Shown here piece after piece: positions 1-8,648 of a stretch of 64,000 bases of DNA. The stretch's first letter is position 1; every line of letters begins with the position of its first letter. Source of the stretch: Platanthera guangdongensis (lineage: Eukaryota; Streptophyta; Magnoliopsida; Asparagales; Orchidaceae); the NCBI GenBank assembly GCA_039583875.1, contig CM077159.1, positions 105,301,295 through 105,365,294 on the forward strand. The letters are read 5' to 3'. Made by a program: the position numbers and the translations under genes. The notes beneath the pieces are model-generated. The model was not told the DNA's origin. It made no database searches and saw only the letters and a list, made by a program, of their open reading frames with translations.

Positions 1-432
1 GAAGTTGGTGACCGGGCGGTTTGGCGGTCTGGCTTGGCGAGTTGATGACCGTGCGGTTTTGTTGTTACCCTTCAGCGGTTTGGTTGATGTGTGTTGCTGT
101 CTGAGGTCCAAGCGGTCTAGCGGTTTGTCTCTGGCGACTTGGAGAGCAGGCGATCTAGCGGTCTCCCATTGCGATCTCTCTCTCTCTCTCTCTGGTAGTA
201 GCCGAGCGGTTAGCCCTTCTGTCTAACCACGAGGCTTGTGCGGTTTGTGTCTGTATAGTTCGCTTGTGTCTTGTAAATTTTTAGTCTGACATCTCTTATT
301 TGTATTCTCTATTCTCTCCTCCATTCTATATAAGGGAGGTCATACCTTTGTAATAGATACCTTTTTCGGATAATAAAGTTTCAGGTAAACCACTTCCGGT
401 TTGTTTTTGTTCATTTTTGTTCGCCTTTTACA
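1..432 (+). mobile_element. LTR fragment of the 381-bp Copia LTR family
   Basis: The stretch aligns by eye, with many differences, to the paired LTRs at 40901-41281 and 45220-45600. It shares the GCGGTTTG/GCGGTCT-rich U3, the CTATATAAGG TATA region near 327-336, the 'cctttgtaatagata' block and the 'ggataataaa' signal. It appears to end in TTTTACA at 432. The first bases of the LTR lie outside the window, and no PBS or PPT is visible beside it. It could be a solo LTR or the right-hand LTR of an element to the left. It is older than the complete copy at 40901-45600. Confidence 0.7.
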
Positions 433-451
433 GGATCAAATGAAGAAGAAA

Positions 452-836
452 TGTCATGTCCCGCCCTTATACCATCTGGGATGACACCCCATCGTCGGAT
501 CTCAATCAAAAGCCAGGGAATGACCACAATTTGCTCTAGATATAGGTCTACGAGCATTATCTCCGCGCGGTAGCTAGTTACCGCCGTGCGGCAGCTCCAG
601 TGTAAGTTTGTCCTGCAAGCCACCGTTCAAAATCTTCAATCACACGCTGACATGTAACCACGTCATAACTGCTCTGCTACCACTCCACGATAACTTACTA
701 TCGCCGAGCGATAGCTGGTTCATCTCGTAACAAGCGCAAAAACGACAGAAAGCGCAGCTACCGCCAGCGCTGGCCCTACCGTTGTGCGGTAGTTCATAGA
801 AATCATTTCCTACTTCGGGAAACTTGGGGCGTTACA
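452..836 (-). mobile_element. Orphan Gypsy-type LTR (about 385 bp)
   Basis: The segment starts TGTCATGTCCCGCCC and ends GGGCGTTACA, so both ends read TGTNAYG-CCC inward, like the LTR of the Gypsy element ending at 58940. The interior holds several short CG-centred inverted motifs such as GCCGTGCGGCAG and TATCGCCGAGCGATA. No matching TSD is seen (AGAAA against GATCT) and no coding sequence adjoins it. The right border abuts decayed LARD-like internal sequence, so it probably inserted there or was left by a deletion. Orientation is taken from the TGTAACGCCC end. Confidence 0.45.
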
Positions 837-1386
837 GATCTTGCCACTAAGAATAATCAACATCCGAGTTGGAAGAAAAATATTAAAATCAGAAAAATTA
901 TTCTCATTAAAGCTCGAAAAATTATTTCTATGAAATTTGGAAAATTATTTCTATTAAAATCCAAAACATTATTAAAAAAATATTACCATCAAAATTAGAA
1001 TAATTATTTTAATAAAAGATGAAAAATTATGATCATAATAATAATCAAAATTTTTTGCATAAGATTGAGAAAACATATTTCCATAATTTAAATTTATAGA
1101 ATTATAATTTGCAGAATAAGAAAAAAATTATAGTTATTACTTTGATGAGGCCGCGCACCACAATATTGACAAATAATTTTGCGCTTCGACTTCTAAAAGA
1201 TTAGCTTTATTTTGAAGTTCGACAACTTTAGCGACCAATTATGATATCATTTTTTTTTGAAAAAAAATAAAACAACCGTCGTTTAATAAAATTGAATTTA
1301 AAAAGAAAAATTAAAAAGAGAAATGAGGAGGAGAAAAAAATGATAAATTAATAGAACCTTACTTTTAAAATATCGACAAAAGATAT
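837..1386 (-). pseudogene. Internal region of LARD-A with a decayed zinc-knuckle ORF
   Basis: Read on the minus strand, 1255 to about 1145 matches the start of the open frame at 62929 base for base over long stretches: ATGATATC, then a Leu-rich segment, then the 'tattgtggtgc' that encodes the zinc knuckle in the other copy. Here the frame has an early stop (fourth codon TAA) and further damage, so it cannot encode the protein. The remainder is AT-rich, with many AAAATTATT runs that correspond to the Asn/Phe-rich tail of the other copy. The match fades at about 837, where another LTR abuts. Confidence 0.6.
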
Positions 1387-1404
1387 TCTCCGGCAACGAC
1401 GCCA
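1387..1404 (-). other. Primer-binding site, tRNA-Asp type, of LARD-A
   Basis: On the minus strand this reads TGGCGTCGTTGCCGGAGA, one or two changes from the canonical TGGCGCCGTTGCCGGGGA found in plant Athila-like and LARD elements. It lies a few bases inside the LTR end (CATCA) at 1411, as a PBS should. Confidence 0.7.
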
Positions 1405-1410
1405 AAAATT

Positions 1411-3139
1411 TGATGAATAAAATTCATGCTAGAGCGCAATTCTAAATCGATAAGACAAAGTATACCTATCATTTTATAGTATAAGATCAAGTGTCGTATT
1501 TAGACTAATGCCTGTCGAGTAATTATACTCACAAAAAATAACTATTATTTTATCGAATATAAAAAAATGGTTGATTTACAAAAAGATAAAAAAAACGATT
1601 AAATTATTGAGAGAAATTTGATAAAATAAAGATTAGCACTTGATCTAAAATATCTTTAGATTAAAATAAACTTTTATGAAAAAATAAAATGCAAGCTTCT
1701 AAATTACTAACTTTGATCGTGGAGATTCTCAAAGTATGAAAGCGGATTTCTCGAGAATACGCTCTTTGAGTAACCTTACGTTGATTAATTAAGACTCATC
1801 GGCCAGTCGAAACCCCTAAGATTGCTTTAGGCGGTGAACCCCACAATTGAATTTGACTATAATCCAAAAGATTTATCTCGTCCTCTCTCGAGAAGTGCAT
1901 GCAACTCCTTTTATCTTTGAGTAATCTCCTTGCTTGCATGGATCTCTCGATCAACTAGCATGCATCTTGGATTGAAAAACATATTCGCGACATATGAATT
2001 CGACTCAATTAAATTCAAAGAAAAATCGAAGTGAACAAAGTAGAGAGCTTGACAATTTTGAAAAAAAATAAAACAAGTTTATTTCATTCCAAAGTTCATC
2101 ATGATCAAGTGCTAAATGAAGTTTAGCTACTCATCATGATGAGGGAATTACAAAAGGTAGAGAGACATGATTACAAATGAAAAGAGTACTTGATTTAAAA
2201 ATTACAAAAGCTAAAGATTACACTATGAAATGGAAAATACAGAAAAGTAATGCAAAAATATCGAAAATAAACTCCAAAATCCAACTCTCCAGCTCCTGGT
2301 ATTGGCTGGAATTTTTAATAAAATTAGCTGGTGAGTCACGCTCCTAGGTCACGCACGTGACCTAGGGCGTGTAGGTATAGAACCGATGTTTTGAAAGCCC
2401 GGAAACGTTGGGGAAAACCACCAAAATTGAGTAAATGGGGGGGGGGGGGGGGGGGTCACGTCCGTATGTCACGCTCGTAACCTAGGGCCTGTCTTGATTG
2501 TTTCAGAAAATGGCAGGAACATGTAACGTCAGGAGTTAATCTGGCGGTTGCAGAAGAGATTATGCCCCCCGGTCATGCCTGTGTCCAAGGCGTGTAAGCT
2601 GGAACGTCACGCTCGTGACCAGGGCGTGTAAGCTGGAACGACATGCGGCGGAAACTTACTTCTTAATGGCCGAGTCACGCCACTGAACTGGTGGTCACGC
2701 CCCTCCGGTCATGCCTTTAGGTCACGCCCGTGACGAGGCGTGTAAATTTAATCCGACATAGCAATGGAATCTGGAGTTCTGGCGGGGAGTCACGCCCCGT
2801 GACTGGAGTTACGCCTCATGTCACGCCTGTGATTGGGGGAGTGTAGTTTTAAATGTCGTGTAAAGCGCTCTGGAATAGCTGGAAGCAGGCACGACCTGTA
2901 ACATAGATCACGATCCTTAGTCACGCCTGTGACCCTGTGACGTATACTTGCGATTTTTTCTGATTTGCTCAAAATCTTCTCCCGATCAATTCTGCCAGCT
3001 TCAAAATATTATTTGTAGCCTATATGAACCTGAAATATAAAAGAATAAATTAGAAACTTAATTAATAAAATATAACTATAAATTAATTAATTATTAAATA
3101 AAAAGCTGTATAAAAATAAGGATAAAATTAGAGTTATCA
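1411..3139 (-). mobile_element. LTR of LARD-A (about 1.73 kb)
   Basis: The minus-strand LTR runs TGATAACTC... (3139) to ...TTCATCA (1411). It is homologous to the plus-strand LTR at 60859-62760. Shared blocks include 'gtttcgactggcc', the 'ggtgaacc' / 'ggttcacc' region, the 'cttgatcatgatga' block and the AT-rich first 150 bases. It holds a GTCACGCCCGTGAC-type array and a 19-G run that are absent from the other copy. No second LTR of this element is seen; the internal region is cut at about 837. Confidence 0.65.
2330..2960. repeat. Array of GTCACGCCCGTGAC-like inverted motifs with a G19 tract
   Basis: The segment repeats variants of GTCACG(C/T)-(C/T)CGTGAC followed by 'ggcgtgtaa' at irregular spacing, for example near 2351, 2451, 2607, 2720 and 2790. 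Many units are near-perfect inverted pairs around a central CG. A 19-base G run lies at 2437-2455. It sits in the middle of the LARD-A LTR and has no counterpart in the LTR at 60859-62760. Confidence 0.7.
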
Positions 3140-3930
3140 GAGGCACACGCATTGTGCTCATGGAGCGTGCGTATTGTGTGTGTGTGCTTGTTGTGCGCAG
3201 ACACGTGCCCCTCGAGCATGCTTGTTACGCCTGGTTAGGGTTTGTCGTGTGTCCAACTCCAAACCGTTTTTTACTTGGTAGAGGCGGTCCATTTCGGGAT
3301 CCGATCGAGATCTGGATTTGACAAGGCTGGCCTGGCCCAAAAAATTTATTGGAGGACCCTATCAAAATTCCTCCTTTCAACCATTTAAAAGTTTTTGGCC
3401 TAGTTTAAAAATGAGTCACATTTTAGAAACTAATGTAACCCTTTTTTCCCAAATTTTAGAATTACATGCTCAGGCACCTCGAAGCTTTATGAGCAGCCAA
3501 TAAAGGCTCTGTTTGGAGAGACTTATTTTCTCTGGTCAAGCGGTTCAAAGCTTTATGAACAGCCAATTATGGCCCAGTTCATGTGGTCGTAACCGCTTGA
3601 CCAAAGAAAATAAATCCCCCCAAACGAAACCAAAGTAAGTAGCTGGGGTGCCACTTTATTTACAGATCAATAACATGCTCTTTTTAGGCTCCATTTAGGA
3701 GAATTTTTTCCCAATTTACATTTTTTGGAGACCGTCATTGTTCGTTGTGTTTGTTTTTCCTGTCAGCAAAAATTGTTTTTTTATCCAAAAATAATTATTT
3801 TATGATTTTAAAAAGTTATTCAGAAAACGAAATTATGGACCGTAATATTTTTCAGAAAACGAAATTGGAGAAAAAATCCTCTATGAGATATTATTTAGCA
3901 ATATAAAATGTCAAATACAAATTACACGAA
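3140..3930. other. Intergenic, no gene recognised
   Basis: The flank of LARD-A on the PGIP 3' side. It contains a GTGTGTGTG-rich patch near 3170-3190 and AT-rich sequence. A phrase, 'agctttatgagcagccaat', is repeated with small changes at about 3482 and 3550. Only short frames without recognisable motifs are present. Confidence 0.5.
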
Positions 3931-3934
3931 ATCA

Positions 3935-4165
3935 GAAGGTGCACGGGAAACACCGTGATAAAGTGCAAAAGTGCACTTTACCGTGAAGTGCGGGCATCCA
4001 ACGGCTCGCGTTGGATGCCCGCACACATCTCTAAACGAGATGAGATGCACTCGTTTTGAGATGTGTGCGAGCATCCACACGAGCCGTTGGATGCACGCAC
4101 TTTACCGCAAAGTGCATCCCTGCAGTTTACTCCCCCGGACCCAAAGATAAAGTGCATCAAAACAA
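3935..4165. repeat. Hairpin-rich MITE-like segment beside the PGIP gene
   Basis: A perfect 16-bp inverted repeat, GTGCGGGCATCCAACG, with a 5-base loop occupies 3988-4024. It is followed by a second imperfect stem (CTAAACGAG / CTCGTTTTGAG, about 4031-4060) and a third, partial copy of the first motif ('cgagccgttggatgcacgcac'). GTGCACTTTACCG and CACTTTACCGC copies flank both sides. The whole behaves as a small foldback unit just downstream of the PGIP stop codon. No TSD could be defined. Confidence 0.5.
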
Positions 4166-4242
4166 CTGTAACATTGATTATTTACTATTATTATAATAAT
4201 ATTATAATAACATGCTATAGCACAATTCAATTCTTCATGGGC

Positions 4243-5264
4243 CTACGCACAGGCAGGCAACGGCGGCCCGCAGAGGCACTTATTGTGAAAGTACGCGTCC
4301 ACCCCAAACTTGGCCGTGATCACTCCGGCCGGGATCGCCCCGCAGAGCCTGTTATAGCTCACATTGAACTCCGAGAAGAAGTTACGCTCCACCTGATTAA
4401 TCTGCGCCGGTATCGCCCCAGTGATCTCATTGTGGTTCAAATCCAGACTCGTCAGGTTGACCGGGAACGTCACCTTGCTCAAATCGAACGCGAACTCGTT
4501 CCGGCTGAGGTCGATCCGCTGGGTGGCCTTCTCCGCCCCGAACAGGAAGGAAGCGTCGCCGGTCAACTTGTTCCGCGATAAATCAATGACGCTCCACTCT
4601 GGCACGCCGAGCTCACGCGGAAGATCGCCGGAGAGGTTGTTGTGATTGAAGACGAGCTGCGGCGGGGACGCTTTGGGAAAGTTCCCAAAGGAGGAGGGGA
4701 TGGGGCCGGTGAGGCGGTTGCGGGAGAAGTCGAGGCCGAGGAGGGCAGGGAGATTGGCGAGCTCGGCGGGGATTGAGCCCGAGAAGAGGTTGAAGGAGAG
4801 ATCGACGATGGTGAGAGAAGGGATTTGAGAGAGAAAAGGGGGAATGGGGCCGGAAAGGGCGTTCCAGGAGAGAGTGAGGACGGATAGGCGGGTGAGGCGG
4901 GTAATGGCGGAGGGGATGTTGCCGACAAGAAGGGGGAGTTTGTGGAAGCGGAGGCTTGTGAGATGGGGGAGATCTCCGACAGCCGGGGGATGGGACCGGA
5001 GACGTTGGAGTCGGTGATGACGAAGAGACCGGTTACCCGGCCGGCGGCGCCGGGGACGCCGGGATCGCACTCAACGCCGTACCAGTCGCAGCAGGCGGAG
5101 GTGGAGGTCCAGGAGGCGAAGTGGTAGGCGTTGTTGAATGCGGATTTGATAGAGAGGAGGGCGCGCTTGTCGTCTTTGTTGCATTTGCTGGCGGAGGCCA
5201 ACGGAGGGAGGAGGAGGAGGAGGAGAAGAGGGAGCACGGCGGCGGTGGTGCTAATGGATGCCAT
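4243..5264 (-). CDS. Polygalacturonase-inhibiting protein (PGIP-like), one-base frameshift
   Basis: PGIPs are secreted LRR proteins of the plant cell wall that bind and inhibit fungal polygalacturonases. The ATG at 5262-5264 has a good context (gccATGgc) and opens a Leu-rich signal peptide (residues 1 to about 25). This is followed by an LRR N-terminal cap with paired Cys (CCDWYGVECD, about residues 57-66), roughly ten plant-type LRRs with NxLSGxIP motifs, and a Cys-rich C-cap ending CLCGPPLPACA. The total is about 340 residues, the usual family length. The frame breaks near 4984-4988: the run encoding GPIPP has five C where six are needed. Residues after about 92 are therefore read from a second frame that continues cleanly to the stop at 4243. 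No other lesion was seen. It is either a recent pseudogene or a homopolymer error in the assembly. Confidence 0.88.
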
Positions 5265-5319
5265 GGCTGTAACCCAGAGTGTAGAATGGTGTGGATATTG
5301 TTAATGGCGGAAAGGGCTC

Positions 5320-5330
5320 TCTTATTTATT
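5320..5330 (-). promoter_or_regulatory. Candidate TATA box of the PGIP gene
   Basis: On the minus strand AATAAATAAG lies about 58 bases upstream of the PGIP ATG. That spacing allows a start site about 30 bases downstream and a short leader. It was chosen by position and composition only. Confidence 0.35.
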
Positions 5331-5608
5331 GTGATCTGAGACGGGGGGAAACGTGAGGAGGTTGCCGGCTGCTACTTTTCTTGGCCGACTCATTACCAGC
5401 GGCGGTGTCACGGTTTGGGAGACTTTGTGTTATCTGGCATTTCATCAAAATTTCTTTAAAAAATTTTAGCTTCCTTGATTTTTTTTTAATAGCTTCCAAT
5501 GCTTTTGTCACTTTCAAACAAAGCTTATTAAATCGTCGGCCGCCGATCGAGGCGGATATATGAAGTTTGACTTGGGGTGGGGTCAAACTAGAAGATAATT
5601 TTTTTTTT
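5331..5608. other. PGIP upstream region, no gene
   Basis: Mixed-composition sequence between the PGIP promoter and the Pack-type element, containing T-rich runs at 5478-5487 and 5599-5608. Short frames here show no recognisable motif. Confidence 0.4.
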
Positions 5609-5995
5609 GTGATTGTTAAACGCAAACCCGCTTTTGTTAAACACAAACACCTGAAGTCTTTTTTTTTTTAGGGCATGCGGTTTTAATAATCGCACTCACC
5701 TCGCTCCTGCGCCGCACCCCACCGAAGCTATTCCTCCGCCGCAAACCAGTGGATCGCCGCGGCTACCAGCGGATCTACGAAACCCACCTCGCCATCGTCG
5801 TCCGCCGCCGCAACCCGCCGAAGCCCACCTCGCCACCGTCGTCCGTCGCTGCTCCGCACTCCGCGCTTTGATTTGCCCTAGCCCGCCAATCGCCCGGGTG
5901 TGATTTTTCCCTGACTTTGCCTCAAGAATCGCTGCTGCCTGCTGCTCCGCACTCCGCAATCCAGGCTCGAATTGTTGTCTGCTGCTCCGTTCTTC

Positions 5996-6131
5996 TTCTC
6001 AGTTCAGGTTCTCTACTTCTTCCTCTTCTTCTTCTTCTTCTCAGACCAGGTTGTCTTCTTCTTCTTCTCAGTCCAGGTTCTCTTCTTCTTCTTCTCAGTC
6101 CAGATTCTTCTTCTTCTTCTCAGTCCAGGTA
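5996..6131. repeat. Four tandem copies of a CTTCTTCTCAGTCCAGG unit
   Basis: A unit of about 30-35 bases made of TCTTCT runs followed by CAGTCCAGGTTC repeats four times (ends near 6009, 6051, 6077 and 6128). Each unit looks like a polypyrimidine tract plus CAG, that is, a duplicated splice-acceptor-like sequence, directly before the LRR exon scrap. Confidence 0.7.
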
Positions 6132-6251
6132 TGAGCTCGAAATTCTGAGGCTTGAGAACAATCACTTTACTGGATTTCTACCGAATGAGCTTCTCAGAGG
6201 TAATACTTTGGTGCTCAATGAACTGGATTTAAGTTCAAACAATCTCACGGG
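6124..6251 (+). pseudogene. Fragment of an LRR receptor-kinase exon
   Basis: The frame encodes YELEILRLENNHFTGFLP then LNELDLSSNNLTG, about one and a half plant LRR units with the LxxLxLxxNxFTGxLP pattern of LRR receptor kinases (family knowledge). It ends at a GGTATG that reads as an intact 5' splice site. Just upstream are tandem CAG-ending pyrimidine units that could act as acceptors. No kinase domain follows. It is most likely an exon captured by the surrounding Pack-type element. Confidence 0.55.
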
Positions 6252-7059
6252 TATGTTAGTTTTTGTACTGCTTGTTCTCAGTGTGAATCAAAAACAATAG
6301 TTGAGATTAACTCATTTTCAACTACAAGACATAATCTTAGGAGAGGGCAAACCAGTGGGAATCTCTACACCTAATATTTGAACAACGTTTAATCATCTTA
6401 TTTCAAGCCATAATTTTTACAGCACGCCTACTTTTAAGACTATTTGCATTAATATTCTAAAGTTTTGTCTAATCTTTTTTTTCTTCAATTTTGCAGGCTC
6501 AAAATTTGATGTGAAGAAATGTTTTGGGAGGTTATTATTTTGAATGATAATTATGAAATCAACTCCAATTGTTCTAGAATCTGACGCATGAAGAACACAT
6601 CTCTTTTTTCTTTTCTTTATAACTAATCTTTATAGTCAACATTAACGTTTGTTTTGTGATACTTGTTTCTTTTATGATGTAATTGATGCTCTAAAAATGC
6701 ACCACAAAGTGTCTCCATCTGGTCTTTTTCATGAGCACTTGTAACATATATGTTTGCGAATATCAAATTTGAAAAAAAGTTGTTTGCGGCTATCAATTAT
6801 GGTTGCGGATATCCAATTTGAAAAACACGTGTTTGCGGATATCAAATGTTTGCGGATATACAAACTTGATGTGCGTTTAACAATCACCTTTTTTTTTGAT
6901 GATATATGCTTATATCAAAATTTGAAGCAAAAAAAAATAATATATATCACAATTAGATTTCTTTCTTTCTTATTACAACTTATATATTTAGAAACATCTC
7001 AGTTCTATTTTTAATCATCTTTTAGACAAAATGAAATGTTACGTGATGCTGTCCTGATT

Positions 7060-7397
7060 TTAGTTGCAATACACAATATAGCAGTAGTCATTTGTCTGTT
7101 TGAAATTTTCTACCATAACAGCTTCAACTGCAACAACTTTAGCTTTCATAGCCTCCTCCACCTTTCTGACTTCATCAACGACAACATTAGAATAAGCAAG
7201 AATTGTGCTATCAAAGTGATCCATCAATCTATTGTGCGCATCAATCATTGTCTTTGCATTCGTATCAACATTATCAAGAACTTCTGAAGCATACTTGAGT
7301 CCTTGCATGTTAAGCGTGATTGCTTTTCCACCCTCGACATACAATGAAACAATCTTGGTATCAAGCTTTTCAATTTGAATTTTAACTTCTGCAAGGC
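7060..7397 (-). pseudogene. 3' part of a coiled-coil gene split by a Gypsy insertion
   Basis: The minus-strand frame is open from the insertion point at 7397 to the stop at 7060. It reads LAEVKIQIEKLDTKIVSLY onward and ends FKQTNDYCYIVYCN. The Leu/Val/Ala heptad pattern and charged residues suggest a coiled coil. Across the AAGGC duplication it joins in frame with 14928 upward, so one gene was cut by the element at 7398-14922. I do not recognise the family. Confidence 0.55.
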
Positions 7398-8648
7398 TGA
7401 TGTAGGGGTGACCGTGATTCGTGCCCGAATACGCTAACGGAAAATATTATCACAAGACATAAAAGCAAAGGAAGGGCTCCGACCAAAAACGAGCGAAAAG
7501 GGGTCGGGTTTGCTCCAAATCCGAAAGAGAAAATTGCCGGACTCGATACAACGTCCTTAGGACCTACCTCTCCAACAAGCACACAACTCACCGCACCTAC
7601 ACAAGCATCTATTGTACCAACTTGAGCCGTTTCAACGCAGCAATAATTTATTTTCGGAGCGGCGGAAAACTTCAATAGGCGGTCGAGTTCGAGTTGTGAT
7701 TAACTCCCTTGTTAACACCAAAATGTGCCAATCTTGGAGGGCAAGTCAAGGCTAGGCCAAGTCTCGCTCTCGCAACGGATCTACCCAATCCGGATCACAA
7801 GAGGTTCAATAACAACGAAATCGAAATCGGAATTTGCAAGCGACGTATTTAAAAATCACGGAAGAAACGGTTTGCAAAAACCTCCACAAAATCTAAAGCA
7901 AGAATCTCTAAGAGGAAGAAGTTACCCAACCAAGAACAACAATCACACAAGATAAAGTGGGAGAATCACTCTCTCCACGGATCCACCGGCTTCACACCGA
8001 ATGGGCTGCAACCTTCTTCCTTGGAGTCGCACCGAAAGGAAGCCACGCCGGAGTCGCACCGAACGGGGATGGAGGAGGCAAGGCTTGGCGTCACACCAAA
8101 GGGGGGGGGGGGGGGGGGGGGCGGCTAATGGACTCTCTCCATGGTGGCCGAATTCTTCAAAGGGGGGTTTTTAGGTTTTCTTTCATTCCATTACTCATCA
8201 TAATAGCCTCCTTTAAATAGGAGTTACAAAAGAGATCCAACCGTCCATGATGGAGATGAAATCTCATCCATCCGGGCGGTTACAAACACATAATAGCCTC
8301 CTTTAAATAGGAGTTACAAAAGAGATCCAACCATCCATAATGGAGATGAAATCTCATCCATACGGGCGGTTACATACACACTAAAATGTTTGCAGTAAAT
8401 AATTAAAGATTACAAGTCACAAATGAATATAAAATTATTAACCAAGATTGGAATAATTTTATATTCGCACATAAAATAATAAAGCATGACAAATTAATTA
8501 AAATAGTCATCAAGTGAGGGTAGCACGCCGCGGGCGGAGGTTGTAGCGGCGTCGTCCGTTAGCGTCATCACGGCTCCGAAGGTCTTTATGTTGTAGAGCC
8601 TCGGCAACTGGATCGTCATCAAGTAGTGGCGGAGGGGCAGCGACATCA
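7398..8648 (-). mobile_element. 3' LTR of the chromovirus Gypsy element
   Basis: 1251 bp; the 3' LTR in element orientation. The PPT (minus strand GAGTGGGGGAGGAT) abuts it at 8649-8662. It contains a G21 run at 8101-8121, a 90-bp tandem duplication with TTTAAATAGG, and the last 46 codons of the integrase gene (8510-8648). Confidence 0.92.
8201..8380. repeat. 90-bp tandem duplication in the LTR promoter region
   Basis: Two copies, starting 'taatagcctc' at 8201 and 8291, each hold CTCCTTTAAATAGGAG and a GAGATGAAATCTCATC inverted repeat. The other LTR has the same pair (14475 and 14565), so the duplication predates this insertion. On the element's strand CTATTTAAAG may be a duplicated TATA-like box. 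Confidence 0.75.

Larger units (their letters stand above)
5609..6887. mobile_element. Candidate Pack-type DNA element with 16-bp terminal inverted repeats
   Basis: GTGATTGTTAAACGCA at 5609-5624 recurs as its exact reverse complement at 6872-6887. Runs of at least nine T directly flank both ends and could be a 9-bp TSD, as Mutator-like elements make. The left part (5690-5960) is GC-rich and exon-like; the middle holds an LRR-kinase exon scrap. The right subterminal region (6750-6870) has several copies of TTTGCGGATATC. No transposase is present. Captured gene pieces between short TIRs are the hallmark of Pack-MULEs, but the low-complexity TSD and short TIR leave this uncertain. Confidence 0.4.

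Noticed and set aside
3158..3340. GTGTGTGTG stretch as a satellite or telomere-like repeat
   Set aside because: It is only a short low-complexity patch without periodic continuation.
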